Shown piece by piece: positions 10,772 to 21,763 of a DNA stretch of 64,000 nucleotides. Under the pieces are notes generated by a model. That model had not been told where the DNA came from. It worked only from the letters and a program-made list of their open reading frames with translations, and did not search any database. Each line of letters starts with the position of its first letter. The stretch's first letter is position 1. The stretch comes from Tritrichomonas musculus. Its lineage: Eukaryota > Parabasalia > Tritrichomonadida > Tritrichomonadidae. The stretch is taken from the NCBI GenBank assembly GCA_039105265.1, contig JAPFFF010000004.1:7359501-7423500 (forward strand), written 5' to 3'. The position numbers were made by a program, and so were the translations under genes.

Positions 10772-11739
10772 ATCATTTTTCTTGTTTTTTTTTTTTTTTT
10801 TTCTTTGTTTGTTTGTTTGAATAATTTATTCAATTATAATTATCTAGATTTTTCTAATTGTTATAATTACAATTGAAATTTTTTTTAGGAGAAAACTGTT
10901 CTCAAAAAGTTAGTCTATAAAAATTAAAATAATATCTAGGTATCACTTTTTGAGTATTTTACAAAACTCAAAAAGTTGGCCTTAGTTTTTTTTTTTTTTT
11001 TTTTAATTTTGAATGCATTCAACTTTTTGATGACTAATTAAATAAATAAATAAAAAAATAATATATCATTTGACACATATAAGATCTTCTGATATATGTT
11101 TTACATGTAAGATGTTTTTTGTCTTTGAAATTAAGTGATATTATTAATTGTTATTTTTTTTTTTTATTTTTTTTTTTTTTTTTTTTGCATAGGCGATATC
11201 ATACCTGATATTATGATAATCGATAATCTATATATCCAATTTTTAAACTGATAACCGAGTATCAGATGTAAAAAAGTTACGTTTTTGATATCGATTCTCA
11301 AAATAACAAGCCTACACTTAAATTATTAAAAATTTTACAAAATTTTTTTTTCTGTTGAGTCAAGTTTTCTTAGAATTTCTTATTTTTCGACTATTAAAAC
11401 GCACGTAACTGATTTTAACAAATATAGGTATATAGTTAATTGCAAATTTTCAATGAATAAAAGATAGATTTTTTTTTTCCCCCTTTTTTCATGGGTAACG
11501 TAGCTTCAAAATAACGTATTTTTTTTAAAAAAAAACAAACAATTTAGCATTATGATTATTATTATGATGCTTTTTATATAATAATTTAACTTTAAAAAAA
11601 TAATAAAAAAATTATAAAAACAACATTTTTAAGGATGTCCTTTCACCGTTTACTATTTTATTTTAACGATTATAATTTCAATGAAAAATAATCGAAAATC
11701 ATTGAAATTTTAAATGAGAAATAGCTCTCTTTAAAATAA
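10772..11739. other. Gene-free region with CTCAAAAAGT-type repeats
   Basis: AT-rich, with T tracts at about 10783, 10989 and 11155-11186. Near 10896-11030 the motif CTCAAAAAGTT and its complement AACTTTTTGA(G) occur four times in both orientations. At 11195-11310 there is a GATATC/CGATAT-rich patch ending AATAACAAGCCTA, which recurs in complement at about 47420. I see no gene. Confidence 0.5.
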
Positions 11740-11759
11740 TTATAAAAAAAAGATAGATG

Positions 11760-11785
11760 GCAAATAATAGCACTACCTGATGCAA
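11760..11785 (-). repeat. Inverted partner of 8651-8676
   Basis: Reverse complement of the transporter-relic segment at 8651-8676. Neighbouring minus-strand sequence (about 11740-11830) reads LENLVLLFASGSAII, so this is probably another scrap of sugar transporter. No longer homology is seen. Confidence 0.4.
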
Positions 11786-11982
11786 ATAATAAAACAAGAT
11801 TCTCAAGACTTAATCCAAATACCATTAGCAACCATTAAAAATTAAAACTTATACAGATTCATTAAAGTTTTTAGAATTAAGTTTAGTAGATTTTCAATAC
11901 CAGCCGATATTGTTAAAAAGTCCTTTGTTCATAACTATCAAAATTAAACCATCTAACTCGACTGATGTCAATGATGTTTTAA

Positions 11983-13266
11983 CTACGTAAACCTAAGAGT
12001 ACGTGCAAATTTAGGTAAGTTGGTTTGTTGAAATGTCTTTGACTTCCTGAATGCATTCGAACCATCCAACAAATCAAATGTCATGCTTTCTCCTTCATGC
12101 ATTCTTTCAAAAAGCTCTTCAACTGAGATACCCATCCTTTTGCACTTGTTGAGAATAACTTGTTTTGGAATTCCTTTGAGTCTAATATGATATCCTTCAT
12201 TTCCTTGCTCATCAACCAAGATATCGAGGTAGCTCTTTTTACCAAGTGCAATGAGTTTTCTTGAGTGTATTTCCCCTTGACTACCTTCGAACTCATCAAA
12301 GTCATTATGAAACTGACACATATTTTTTCCAATAAGAGGTTGATGATACTTGAACTGGAATAAGTCAGCTATCCTTGGTACATCATTTTCAAGTACATGC
12401 ATACTATCAGTATCTTGATAAAAGATAGGTATACCTGCTTGCTCAGCTGTAGCCATAACCCTGTTCATTAAGTGCTTACTCCAAGAGAGAACGCTTGCAC
12501 CAAATTGAGGTAGGTTGAAATGGTCATTAATTGGTTTCAACTTCTTGACATAGCACTCATCAATATTAGCATCTTCAACAACCTCCTTGATAAAGTTGTA
12601 GTTCCTCCAGAGGTACTTGTAAAGTTGGCTTTTTGGTACGGTCTTGGTTTCAGTCTTTGTTGCTTTAAGTATTGACTTGCCATATATAGAGTTAAGGAGG
12701 AGCTTTATGGTTTGTTCAAGAGGGTTCTTTTGCTTTTTATAACTTGCCCTGAGATTAAAGAGCTTCTCAATGAACTCATTGATTTTCTTGTTAAATCCTT
12801 CATCAAAGTAATAGCCACGTATTAACTCATATTCAACATCATAAAATTCGAACAAGTCCATGAGACCTACTTTATCGATATAATAATGGTCAACAAGGAA
12901 ATTGCCGAATATTTTACTACCTGCTTCATTCCTTGTAAATACATTTCCAAATTTATATGGCTCTTTTGATTTACATTCGAGTTTCTTGATGTTGACTTCG
13001 ATAAAGAATGTATCATATTGCATAAGTTGTTCATGTGTTGTACCTTGTGGTATTACTTTAGGTCTTCCTAATGGTATACCATCCATAACATACATTGCAG
13101 ATGAATATAAGCTAACTGCATCAAAGACTTGTATCTTTCCTTCGATGTATTGCTTTTCATTACCTGCTGTCATTGTTCTTCCACCAGAGACACATCGTTG
13201 TATGAAGTCTTGACACTTACCTGATAGTTCATAACCTTCATCAAAACAATACAGTCCTTGAAACAA
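11983..13266 (-). pseudogene. Polinton DNA polymerase B, palm region
   Basis: The 427-residue frame has the polymerase A motif DAVSLYSSAMY, the B motif KLLLNSIYGKS and the C motif YQDTDSMH in the right order, and the C-terminal LKGIPK segment. Together these identify a protein-primed family B polymerase of the Polinton/adenovirus type, which copies the element's linear DNA. It is an incomplete fossil copy of the gene. Its direction matches the other Polinton ORFs here. Confidence 0.85.
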
Positions 13267-13288
13267 TAGAAGATGGAGTAGTATAGTA

Positions 13289-13319
13289 TAGGCTGGGATT
13301 CATTCTTCACCCCAGCCTA
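13289..13319. repeat. GC-rich hairpin next to the polymerase fragment
   Basis: Perfect arms TAGGCTGGG (13289-13297) and CCCAGCCTA (13311-13319) with a 13-base loop. They sit in a 180-bp patch (13262-13440) much richer in G+C than its surroundings. No protein match and no tRNA fold are evident. Confidence 0.5.
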
Positions 13320-13578
13320 CACTGCTCGCCACCAAGCTCAGGTACACCTTCGCTTGGGCCTCGCTACCCGGCCAAATACCCTCTGAAAACCTATCGTAAG
13401 TACACACTCTCTACTTTCACTATTCCTCCAATGTAATTTCCAAGGTATGGAGTAGTTTTTGAATTCTACACCCGAAAAATATTGAGATATAGGAGTTTTA
13501 CTCATTCCATTTCAATTGTTTAATGTAAATCTGTCCTTCTGGATATTGATCAAAATTCATTCGTACATTAAAGTCATA

Positions 13579-14016
13579 AACTAGTGGACAAATTCCCATA
13601 CATCACAAATTTGTGAGAGTATTGAATTTTTTCTGATAATTTTTTATGAACACAAAAAGTTTTTCAGCGTCATCAACTCCTCCCAAAATAAGAGCAAAAA
13701 ACTTAAGAAAAAAAGATTCGCTGGCCCCAAAGATTGTCCTTACCTTTTAAGAAATGTATCGATGAAAATAATACTCCAATAGAAATGGAAATTATATCTG
13801 GACGAAACTCTTCAAATTTAGATGATCGAAATTCAAAACTAAGTAATATTGGCAGAGACAATATAAATATTGAGCAATCAAAAGACGAATATGCATATCA
13901 ATATCAAATAATAATTATTTACTCAAATAAAGGTTCTGAATCACGAATAGAATTAAAAGATATTGTTCTTTTAATGTCCTCATTTGGAGATTTTTTGTCA
14001 GCTGAGACCTCTTTAC

Positions 14017-14054
<38 letters not shown>

Positions 14055-14497
14055 TGATAATGAAATTATTAACGAAGGAGAATATTTGACCTTAGAAATT
14101 GGTAAAGTACAATATTTTAAAATCTCAGATGCAAAAAAAGTGTTTATGCTGGCTCTATTGAATATAATGGCGAAAATGAATACAGTGAATCTGATTCTTA
14201 TTCATATGATATATAGATTGATTATTTTTCATTTAACTTTTTTTAATTTATATAATTAATATTTTATTTATTTATTTATAAAATAATAATACAACTTTTT
14301 ATAATTATAAGATAAATAAATAAAAAAAATTTTATTTGAAAAAGTTTAAATTTTGTATTATTTCAAATTTTGAAAATAAAAACTCTCAATTTAAATAGGG
14401 ACAAAAATCCATACAACTCAATTTTGAGAAAAAAACAAAAATAATGAATTCAATTTCATTCAAATTTTTGTGTTGTATGGATATTTGTCCACCAGTT
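13579..14497. mobile_element. Non-autonomous Tc1/mariner-like element, 919 bp, inserted in the Polinton
   Basis: Ends are inverted repeats of about 23 bp. The left arm begins AACTAGTGGACAAAT; the right arm read inward begins AACTGGTGGACAAAT, and both continue to CCATAC. Each end is flanked by TA (13577-13578 and 14498-14499), the target duplication of the Tc1/mariner superfamily. A third, diverged copy of the end motif lies at about 14398. Inside is a short plus-strand frame (13734 on, acidic, N/S-rich) broken by a tract of about 36 A residues at 14019-14053. No transposase is encoded, so it must have been moved in trans. Confidence 0.7.
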
Positions 14498-15096
14498 TAT
14501 TTATAATCTGTAGCTTGATATTGAACAACTTTTACTTTCTTTGATCCATATATTTCATCGAGTAAAGCAATCTTTGATCCGTGGAGAATTCTCACAAAAT
14601 GTTTTTCACCACTCGTCTCTTTAAATATTATTAACAATTCATATGCATCAGAATCGAACTCGGTACTAATAGTTAAAATATTTTTGTGTGAATCATAATT
14701 GATTCCTGTTAAATCATCAATCCATTGAATATCACAATCAACAAAGCCAGAATAAAATATTTTCCATTCATTTTCTTCATCTTTATGATTCTTGAATGAA
14801 ACAAAGAAGTCCATAAATAATCCAAGAACATCTTCAACAGGATATTTTTCATTTGATCTAACAACTTTGAAATATTTAATATCAGAATAACCATTTATGT
14901 CTTCCATATAATCATCAACAGACGAACTAATATTTACAAAACCATCAAAGGTACAATAAACTTTTGAAACATTATTTCTATATTTTTCATCATAAACAGT
15001 TTCAATGGTTAAATCTTTCACGATTCTATATTTAAATTCTCCAACTTTTGAAAATATGACGAATGTTCCAGAGTTTGAATAAATGTTCAATAGCAA
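14497..15096 (-). other. Polinton-associated ORF
   Basis: A 199-residue acidic, aromatic-rich frame, compactly placed after its neighbours and in the same direction. No recognisable domain. Its 3' end meets the inserted 919-bp element. It is probably part of the same structural gene set as the 15334-18636 ORF and is treated as fossil. Confidence 0.45.
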
Positions 15097-15108
15097 TACA
15101 ATACAAAA

Positions 15109-15327
15109 TTAACCATCAGCAGAATCATATTGTAAAATCATATATTTGTCATCATAATTCCTTGGAATAAATTTAAATCTGAGTTCAAATTCTCCATTAA
15201 CAAAATAGACATAACCAATATATGTTTTTGGATTATCAGAAATATTCTTGTATCTATCATTTTTGATGAATTCAACCAAAGCATTCTCAAAAGTTTTCTC
15301 TAAATCGATTCGATTATCTGTTTTCAA
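15109..15327 (-). other. Short Polinton-associated ORF
   Basis: A 72-residue frame placed 6 bases beyond the stop of the long ORF upstream and 12 bases before the next one, in the same direction. No domain is recognised. The spacing suggests a compact virus-like gene cluster. Confidence 0.4.
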
Positions 15328-15333
15328 AACTAT

Positions 15334-18300
15334 TTAATCTTGTTTAATTATTTTTTCCGCTAGTGTTAATTTGGTATCTAATTCTCCTGTTTCACTTTCG
15401 ATAAAAAAGCGCCAATCATCAGTCTCATTTTCATAATAATTTACGTAATAAGTTGTTCCATCAATTTCTATATTGTAATAAATATCGGAATTCTCAGGTA
15501 CATTTTCATCATAACCAAACAGAAAATCAAAATTTTTGACCACGCCAGCATCAGTAATCGTTCCAACAAGACGAGTTCCCCTAATCATTTTTATTTTGGC
15601 TTCCCACCTTCCTTCACTATCTAGGACATTTTCAAAAGGCACATCGACAGCATCTTTATATATCAAATCATTTTTCTCTCTATATTTGCTAATGTCTTTA
15701 TTTAATACATATTGATCCAGATCGTCGACTGTGGCATAATCATCAGGAATTTCCTCTTTTGTCGCATATTTTGCATCCGCTTCCTCTTTTGTATACAGGT
15801 TATCCATATTAACCATATTATTTTTTAATTCATCTAATGCTTCATTTACTTCATCAACAGTTGGGAATTCATTTAAAGTCGTAGCTAGAGCAGTATCATT
15901 CTTTTCTATCTGCTCATGTAATGTATCTATCTTCTTATGTAAAGCATCTATATCACAAGTATATGCTAAATCATTTGTAGTAAATTCCATTCTTCTTTTT
16001 GCTGTATTCTCTTTGATGCTGATTCCACCAACCCTCAGTTTATTTGGGTTTGATATAACAAATGTTTTGTCATTCATAGTGCAGCTAGGAAAATCATTTG
16101 TTCCTTGGTAATTAATTGTTCCACCAGTAATATTAATAGTAACTATATTCTCTTCATAATCAACATCATTGTATTCACTAACTTTTTGCACCAAAAATCG
16201 TGCTTTGATTGTTCCATCTGTGATAACATCTTCTGCTTCCAAATGGACCTCGCCATTGACATATTTACCAACAACATCTATTTTGTCATCTCTAACCAAA
16301 TCTGTCTTTTGAACTACTTCATCCAATGTAGGGTAATAACCAAACTCCGCCTCTAGCTCATTAACTTTCTCGGCGAGTAATTTAAAGGCAGGCTTGAGGG
16401 ATTCTCTGAACATATTGCTAATATCCATAGCACCACTTAATGTTAAGGTTCCTGTATCAGGGTTATCATTCTCATCTGTATAAGGTAATTCATCTAGTTG
16501 TTTATATTCTTCCTCACACCAGGTTATTATTGGAATAATTTCTTTTGTGATAGACCTAGCGACGGTCCCAGACATGAAATTAATAGCATTTCTAACTATA
16601 TCGCTCAATCCTTTTGTTGATTTACGTGAGAACAATCTTTTAAGGAATCCTCCCCCATTCCCAGTTGCAAAACTAATACCTTCTGGAGCTAATTGCATAC
16701 CTATAGAACCTATTGAACCGACTGTACCTGCGACACCAAATGCTAAAGCAGTCCATGAAACAATTCTTAAATTATCAACATCTTCTTCTAGATGCTGAGT
16801 TACTGTTTCTGTTCTTGATACTCTTCCTTTTAGGCTTTCTATTGTTGGGTTCATTTCTTGGACATAATAGCTAATCACATCTACATTGTTAGTTACCATA
16901 TTTAAATCACTTCTCATGGTTGTAATATTATCAGCAGTAATGATTTTGGAACTAATGATGTTGTAATCTGTATACAAGGTAGTTGCTGCATTAGGATTGG
17001 GATACACTTCATACAATTGTTGTCTAATAATATATTCGAAGGGGTTAGTAGTAGGGTCCCAATTAACTTCATCTATCGGGTCAACATATTCATCAAACAA
17101 ATAGATTTTAATATTTCGTGAGTCATTAGGGGTTGATGAAACATAACAATATTCTACCTGTTCACAAGAATCTAATAGGCCATGAATAAAATACCATTTC
17201 TTAACACTCTTGGGGTTAAAAAATTCTTTTCTTTTCCTAAATCTATATGTTGGATCTAATACTTTGTACTTTCTTCTTCTGTTTAATGTGCCAACGAGTC
17301 TGTCTTCTCTTTCTTGCAATGCTCTTATATGTGTGTTTGCTTTCATGTCTATAATGTGATATTGAATAAATGTAGTTTCAGGTGATTCTTGATCAGTGTT
17401 TCTTTCTCTAAATATTCCCGACATTTCCCATGCAATTCGTATTGCATGTGGTGATCTTATTGTATTTAATCCATCAAGTATTGCAAGAATTTGATTTGTT
17501 TGCCAAGTATAGTGTTTTTCAACAATGAATTTCTGAGTTCTATTCTTCTGTATGTTAAATCCAAATAAATCTAATGGCTGAACCTGATCGCTTGAGTGTG
17601 GTGGTATGAGAATGATCTTCAAATTGAATTCATGTAAAACATTTTCTAAGGTTTCCAGTGACTTTTCGTGTCCTTTAAATCCATCCATTATAATAATTGC
17701 TTTGCCTGTGTAGTTATACTTCTTTCTCTGATAAGTTAAATAAGGTAAAAATTTATTTATCATCCAATCTGTAAAAAGTTCGTGTGTGCAAAATCCTTTT
17801 ATCTGGCTTCTGAAAAGAACTGATTGAGTAGTTATTTCATCAAATATTTCATCATCAAGTGTAAATCTGGGAACAATAATCATTGGGTCGCATGAAGAAC
17901 CGTCTGTGCTTATGCAATGCAAAAGAGTTATTCGTTTTGTGGCTCTGTTATGTGGATATGTGCTTATTTCTTTGTCTTCTGGAACAACAATGTACATATA
18001 TGGAGCATCAACATATTGGTTTTGACCTGATTCGTCTAAATTGAAAATGAATCCAACTGGGACACCTATGGCTTCTACTTTTAATTCATCGTAGTAATTT
18101 TCAATCTCTTTTAGTGTTACATCATATCTATCTTCTTCTATCGGCTTAACTTCTACTATCTTGAAACCTTCTATCCTTTCTTTGATTGCTCTTTTGATTG
18201 TGCTTCTCGATGGGTACTTATTAAACATCATTGCAATATAAATTGATATATCTTCAATACTTGGATAATCATCTGTTTGTAAGAGTGCTTCTTTTATTTG

Positions 18301-18636
18301 ATTTACTTCTTGAGGACTTAATAAGTATGGTCTATGAGGTGCTTTAATGATTCTCTGGTACTTTTGTGCTTGTTGAATAATTGATCCATGATTCTTAGGT
18401 GGGTCGAACAACATGCCTATTTTATCATACGAAACTATGGTTTTATCTTCTTCGGTTTCTGTGTCATGCAAAATCGTTGTCAATAGAAAGCATTGCTCTC
18501 GAAAAGTTACCGCTTCTAATAATCTAATGTCAGTGAGTACATCTAACAAAGCTCTTGACTCTTCTGATGTAAGAATCTTAGCAAGTGATTCACTATAGTG
18601 CAGTTTTTGAGCAGGTAATAGCTCATGATAACTCAT
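15334..18636 (-). CDS. Pogo/Tc1-type DDE transposase fused to a coiled-coil Polinton-type protein
   Basis: One uninterrupted 1100-codon frame. Residues about 1-160 are helical and helix-turn-helix-like (DNA binding). Residues about 195-385 carry a DDE_1 fold: FNLDESG, then AIIIMDGFKGHEK, then LIPPHSSDQVQPLDLFGF, giving the expected acidic triad. From about residue 430 the character changes: a long middle part, a glycine-rich apolar stretch with KRLFSRKS near 670, and heptad-rich helices near 880-960 followed by beta-rich segments, resembling fibre or structural proteins of trichomonad Polintons. The ORF looks whole although its surroundings are broken. Whether the fusion is a real gene of the element or the result of one element landing in another cannot be told. 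Confidence 0.7.
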   Translation of the reverse strand: MSYHELLPAQKLHYSESLAKILTSEESRALLDVLTDIRLLEAVTFREQCFLLTTILHDTETEEDKTIVSYDKIGMLFDPPKNHGSIIQQAQKYQRIIKAPHRPYLLSPQEVNQIKEALLQTDDYPSIEDISIYIAMMFNKYPSRSTIKRAIKERIEGFKIVEVKPIEEDRYDVTLKEIENYYDELKVEAIGVPVGFIFNLDESGQNQYVDAPYMYIVVPEDKEISTYPHNRATKRITLLHCISTDGSSCDPMIIVPRFTLDDEIFDEITTQSVLFRSQIKGFCTHELFTDWMINKFLPYLTYQRKKYNYTGKAIIIMDGFKGHEKSLETLENVLHEFNLKIILIPPHSSDQVQPLDLFGFNIQKNRTQKFIVEKHYTWQTNQILAILDGLNTIRSPHAIRIAWEMSGIFRERNTDQESPETTFIQYHIIDMKANTHIRALQEREDRLVGTLNRRRKYKVLDPTYRFRKRKEFFNPKSVKKWYFIHGLLDSCEQVEYCYVSSTPNDSRNIKIYLFDEYVDPIDEVNWDPTTNPFEYIIRQQLYEVYPNPNAATTLYTDYNIISSKIITADNITTMRSDLNMVTNNVDVISYYVQEMNPTIESLKGRVSRTETVTQHLEEDVDNLRIVSWTALAFGVAGTVGSIGSIGMQLAPEGISFATGNGGGFLKRLFSRKSTKGLSDIVRNAINFMSGTVARSITKEIIPIITWCEEEYKQLDELPYTDENDNPDTGTLTLSGAMDISNMFRESLKPAFKLLAEKVNELEAEFGYYPTLDEVVQKTDLVRDDKIDVVGKYVNGEVHLEAEDVITDGTIKARFLVQKVSEYNDVDYEENIVTINITGGTINYQGTNDFPSCTMNDKTFVISNPNKLRVGGISIKENTAKRRMEFTTNDLAYTCDIDALHKKIDTLHEQIEKNDTALATTLNEFPTVDEVNEALDELKNNMVNMDNLYTKEEADAKYATKEEIPDDYATVDDLDQYVLNKDISKYREKNDLIYKDAVDVPFENVLDSEGRWEAKIKMIRGTRLVGTITDAGVVKNFDFLFGYDENVPENSDIYYNIEIDGTTYYVNYYENETDDWRFFIESETGELDTKLTLAEKIIKQD

Positions 18637-18642
18637 GAGCTA
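18619..18642. repeat. Perfect hairpin over the start of the long Polinton ORF
   Basis: Arms TAGCTCATGA (18619-18628) and TCATGAGCTA (18633-18642) with a TAAC loop. The minus-strand ATG at 18634-18636 lies inside the stem, so the hairpin could mark an operator or the start of the transcript. Confidence 0.45.
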
Positions 18643-19318
18643 TGAATAATGTGATGTGTTTTTTGGCGGTAAATTTTATTCAATAAGCGCTTAAAAAACC
18701 ATTGAAACTATAGGTTAGAATTAGTAAAAATAAAAAAATACAACTTGTTTTAAATTTCATTATTCAAATCTGTATAAATCATCTATAAAAAGGTCAAAAT
18801 TTTGGTTTTCATGAGCATTAGATCAATTGTGTATTCTGTGTGAGAGTGAGCTTGCTGAACGTTAGTAAAGGCTGAATGTGCTTAAGCATTCGCGTGCGAA
18901 TAAGTATAAATTATAAAAGAGGAAAAGTGGAATCATCGACGATGAATCAGATAAAATGGTTTTGTAAACTAAAAACATTATTAGCTTTTCTTATAAACAT
19001 ATAGATTTGTTTTGATTAGAAATTAAGTTTAAAACAAGATTTGAGAATCTTTCTTCCTTCTTTAGTTGATCAACTAAAGGAAGATTAGGAAACCTCTATT
19101 GGTTTTGGTCGAAGATAACAAAAGTGACATTCAAAAACAATACATTAAGATCTACCATTTTACACCAACATTTTTAAAGCCATATTTTTATTTTCTTGAC
19201 AAGAAATCAGATTTTTTACTCCAAAAGATATTTCTATCAAAAAGTTTAAAAATTGAATGTGAACCATTTTACCCCACCAAAATATCTATTTAATACCATT
19301 TTTTCTGACAATGCTTCT
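18643..19318. other. Region upstream of the Polinton ORF
   Basis: Contains a short palindromic patch near 18870-18905 (CTTAAGCATTCGCGTGCGAA) and a plus-strand frame at 19099-19293 opened only by a TTG. That frame (reading FTPTFLKPYFYFLDKK) has no ATG and no recognised family. A 30-base segment at about 19243-19273 reappears, diverged, at about 21358-21390. Confidence 0.4.
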
Positions 19319-21333
19319 TGGTTACTAGACCTTGTAAGGGGTACCCGATTTACCTTTTTGCCATCGGGTCAAAAATTTTAGGTATATTTTGACCAGGGGT
19401 CGCAAATTACCGCTTACCCAAAGCGGTTTTTGACCCTAAATTTTTAAAATACTTTTATCTTTGCATATTGAATAAAGTATTATATAAAAAATAATTAAAT
19501 AATTACATTAGGCAATATTTAATCTTTTTTAATGAAAATTTTTACTTTTTTTTTTAATTATAAAAATGCTTATACCAATTTCTTGAAAAATTGGATTTTG
19601 AAATCACTTTCCTGTAAATTTTATTTGCAAAATATTTACTTATATCATAAATCATTCTTCTTATACATTATTTTATTTTTGCAAAAATATTTTATTCATA
19701 GTCTTTCATTTTCACTTGATTTAATGCTTAATTAACTTATAAAAATGAAAAAAAGTATTGATTAATTTATAAGTAATTGTTTTATGCATTATTTATAAAT
19801 CTGAATATTATTAAGATATTATTATGCTCGTTCAATTTAGTTATTCCAGTATTTTATAATTTAATGATGTTGATTGACAAATTATATAGCGGACTGGTCC
19901 TATTGATGAATTTTTTGATTATATTAACTTAAAAAACAATAAAAATCTTGATTCATAATAAATGAATAAAAAATTTTTAAAATTTCTATTGAAAAAGTTT
20001 GTATTTTTGAATAAATTATATTTTCTATTTTTAGAATAATAATAAATTATTTAAAAAAATTTTGAAAATAAAAAGATATTTAAGAAATTGTAAATATAAT
20101 TTAAATGAATTTTGTAGAGAAAATGACGTTAAATCAAATGGTTGATGTTTCAAAAAGTTTAATGAATTTTTAAAATAATAAGTATAAATCTGTATCTACT
20201 CTGATTAAATATTTTATTATTTAATCGTTTCATAATTTATATATATAAAATAAATATTTTATAAATATATATAGATTTATATTAATATTATAATAGTTGA
20301 GTAATAATATATATTTGATTCATAATATTGTATGAATATTAATGTATTCAATTAATACCTAAATTGTGAACAAATACTTTAAAATATTCAATATAACCAA
20401 AAAATTAAAAAAATTATTGAATTCAAAAAATAAGTAAGTTAATTGAAATTTTTTCATAAAAAAAATATTAATTTCTTAATAAATATTTGGTCTCACCTAA
20501 AATATACATATTATTTTGATATTACACAAACGAATAATAATTTATTTTGTATATATATACTCTAGTGTTACATAATTAAAAAAACAAGAAAAATAAATAA
20601 AATTTTAAGATTTTTCTCCCAATGTTCTTGTTATATGCTTCCATTTGTTAAATATAACAAATGCCGTTATATCAAAAAAACTTATCTGAAAATAAAATAT
20701 TTAAAAAAAGTTAATATTTTAAAATATACACTTTTTTTTACGATAATCAATAAGTAATAGACATCCAAAATACTTTTTGTACGCTGTCACTTTTTTAGGA
20801 TAGTTTTTTGATAATTTTTTTTTGAAATGATACTTTTTCCGCACCTAAATTATTACTAATTTTTTTGCTTCTTTTTCATTAAAGTTTAAAGCACTTTTTC
20901 AATATGAAATATGATATCGAATAAAAATGAGGATATATTAGTTTTGTTCTAATCAAAAAATATATCAGATTTTACAGCCCTAAGCTTCATGTTTTTGCTT
21001 TTGAAAGAAAAAATATTGAAAATAATTTCTAATTATTGCTTTTGCCTTTACTTGCGTAAAATTTAAACTATACCTGCAATTTTTATATCACAAGTCATTA
21101 TATAAAAAAAATAAATTAGGAAAGCAAAATTTACTTTTAAAAAATATACCATTTAATATTAAATAGCATATAATACATAATTTTAAAAGAATTAATACTA
21201 AAAACAAAAGAGAAACAGAAGGGTCAAACACGAACTCTTCACTTTTTTTTTGGGTAGTGACCCGAAAAAAAAAAATGTGGTCGGGTTAATTTTTTGAGGT
21301 TACCTTTCGAAGGTTTATTGGTTACGATGATTT
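19319..21333. mobile_element. Possible degenerate 2-kb element with inverted ends
   Basis: The left end (GGTTACTAGACCTTGTAAGG and on) and the right end read inward (CGTAACCAATAAACCTTCGA and on) share the order of several words: GTTAC/GTAAC, ACCTT, CGGGTCA and GACCCT over about 130 bp. The interior is very AT-rich with no coding signal. A third copy of the end-like sequence, CGTAACCACTAAATTG, lies at about 21422. Similarity is partial and no target duplication is visible, so the call is weak. Confidence 0.3.
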
Positions 21334-21716
21334 TAGAAAAAAACGTATATTTTTTATAAAAAATTGAATGTATGTCATTTTATCCCCATATTAATTAATT
21401 GATATAGAAGTGTCAGAGCACCGTAACCACTAAATTGAAAGGGTAACCACTTATGAACACTACTGTAACTTTATTTTTTTTTTGAAAAAAATGCATAATA
21501 AAAAATGTTTTCAGAAAAAAATCAACTTTTTTTTTGAAAAAGTGGGAAAAAGTGAAGATTTTCCATAATTCATTTCAAAAAATCGTAAAATTTTTGAAAA
21601 TGAAAGTTGTCAAATCAGATGCCAAATAGACAATATTGGATACATTCAATAATCCAAAAGGCTCAAAAATATCAATCTTTTCGTTTAATATAACATAAGG
21701 ATCTATTCTCATATTG

Positions 21717-21751
<35 letters not shown>

Positions 21752-21763
21752 AATTGTAAATTT

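Larger units (their letters stand above)
11983..18636 (-). mobile_element. Polinton (Maverick) remnant
   Basis: A minus-strand cluster comprising a protein-primed family B DNA polymerase part (11983-13266), two small ORFs (14497-15096, 15109-15327) and an 1100-codon ORF whose C-terminal two thirds has Polinton-type coiled-coil, structural-protein character. A separate 919-bp TA-flanked DNA element sits inside at 13579-14497. No terminal inverted repeats, capsid, ATPase, protease or retroviral-type integrase were recognised, so the element is broken and covers only part of a typical 15-20 kb Polinton, with several breaks. Codon use is less AT-biased than the surroundings. Intactness of the long ORF suggests moderate age. 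True ends are not defined. Confidence 0.7.

Noticed and set aside
8651-11785. 3.1-kb transposon enclosing the phosphatase gene, bounded by the 25-base inverted pair
   Set aside because: Both repeats translate as the same transporter fragment, there is no target duplication, and the ends are not at element borders.
11983-18636. Complete Polinton with terminal repeats
   Set aside because: Inverted ends, capsid, ATPase, protease and integrase genes were looked for and not recognised; only a broken part is supported.
19099-19293. 64-codon ORF
   Set aside because: Opens only with TTG, matches no family, and its end is shared with a non-coding repeat at 21.36 kb.
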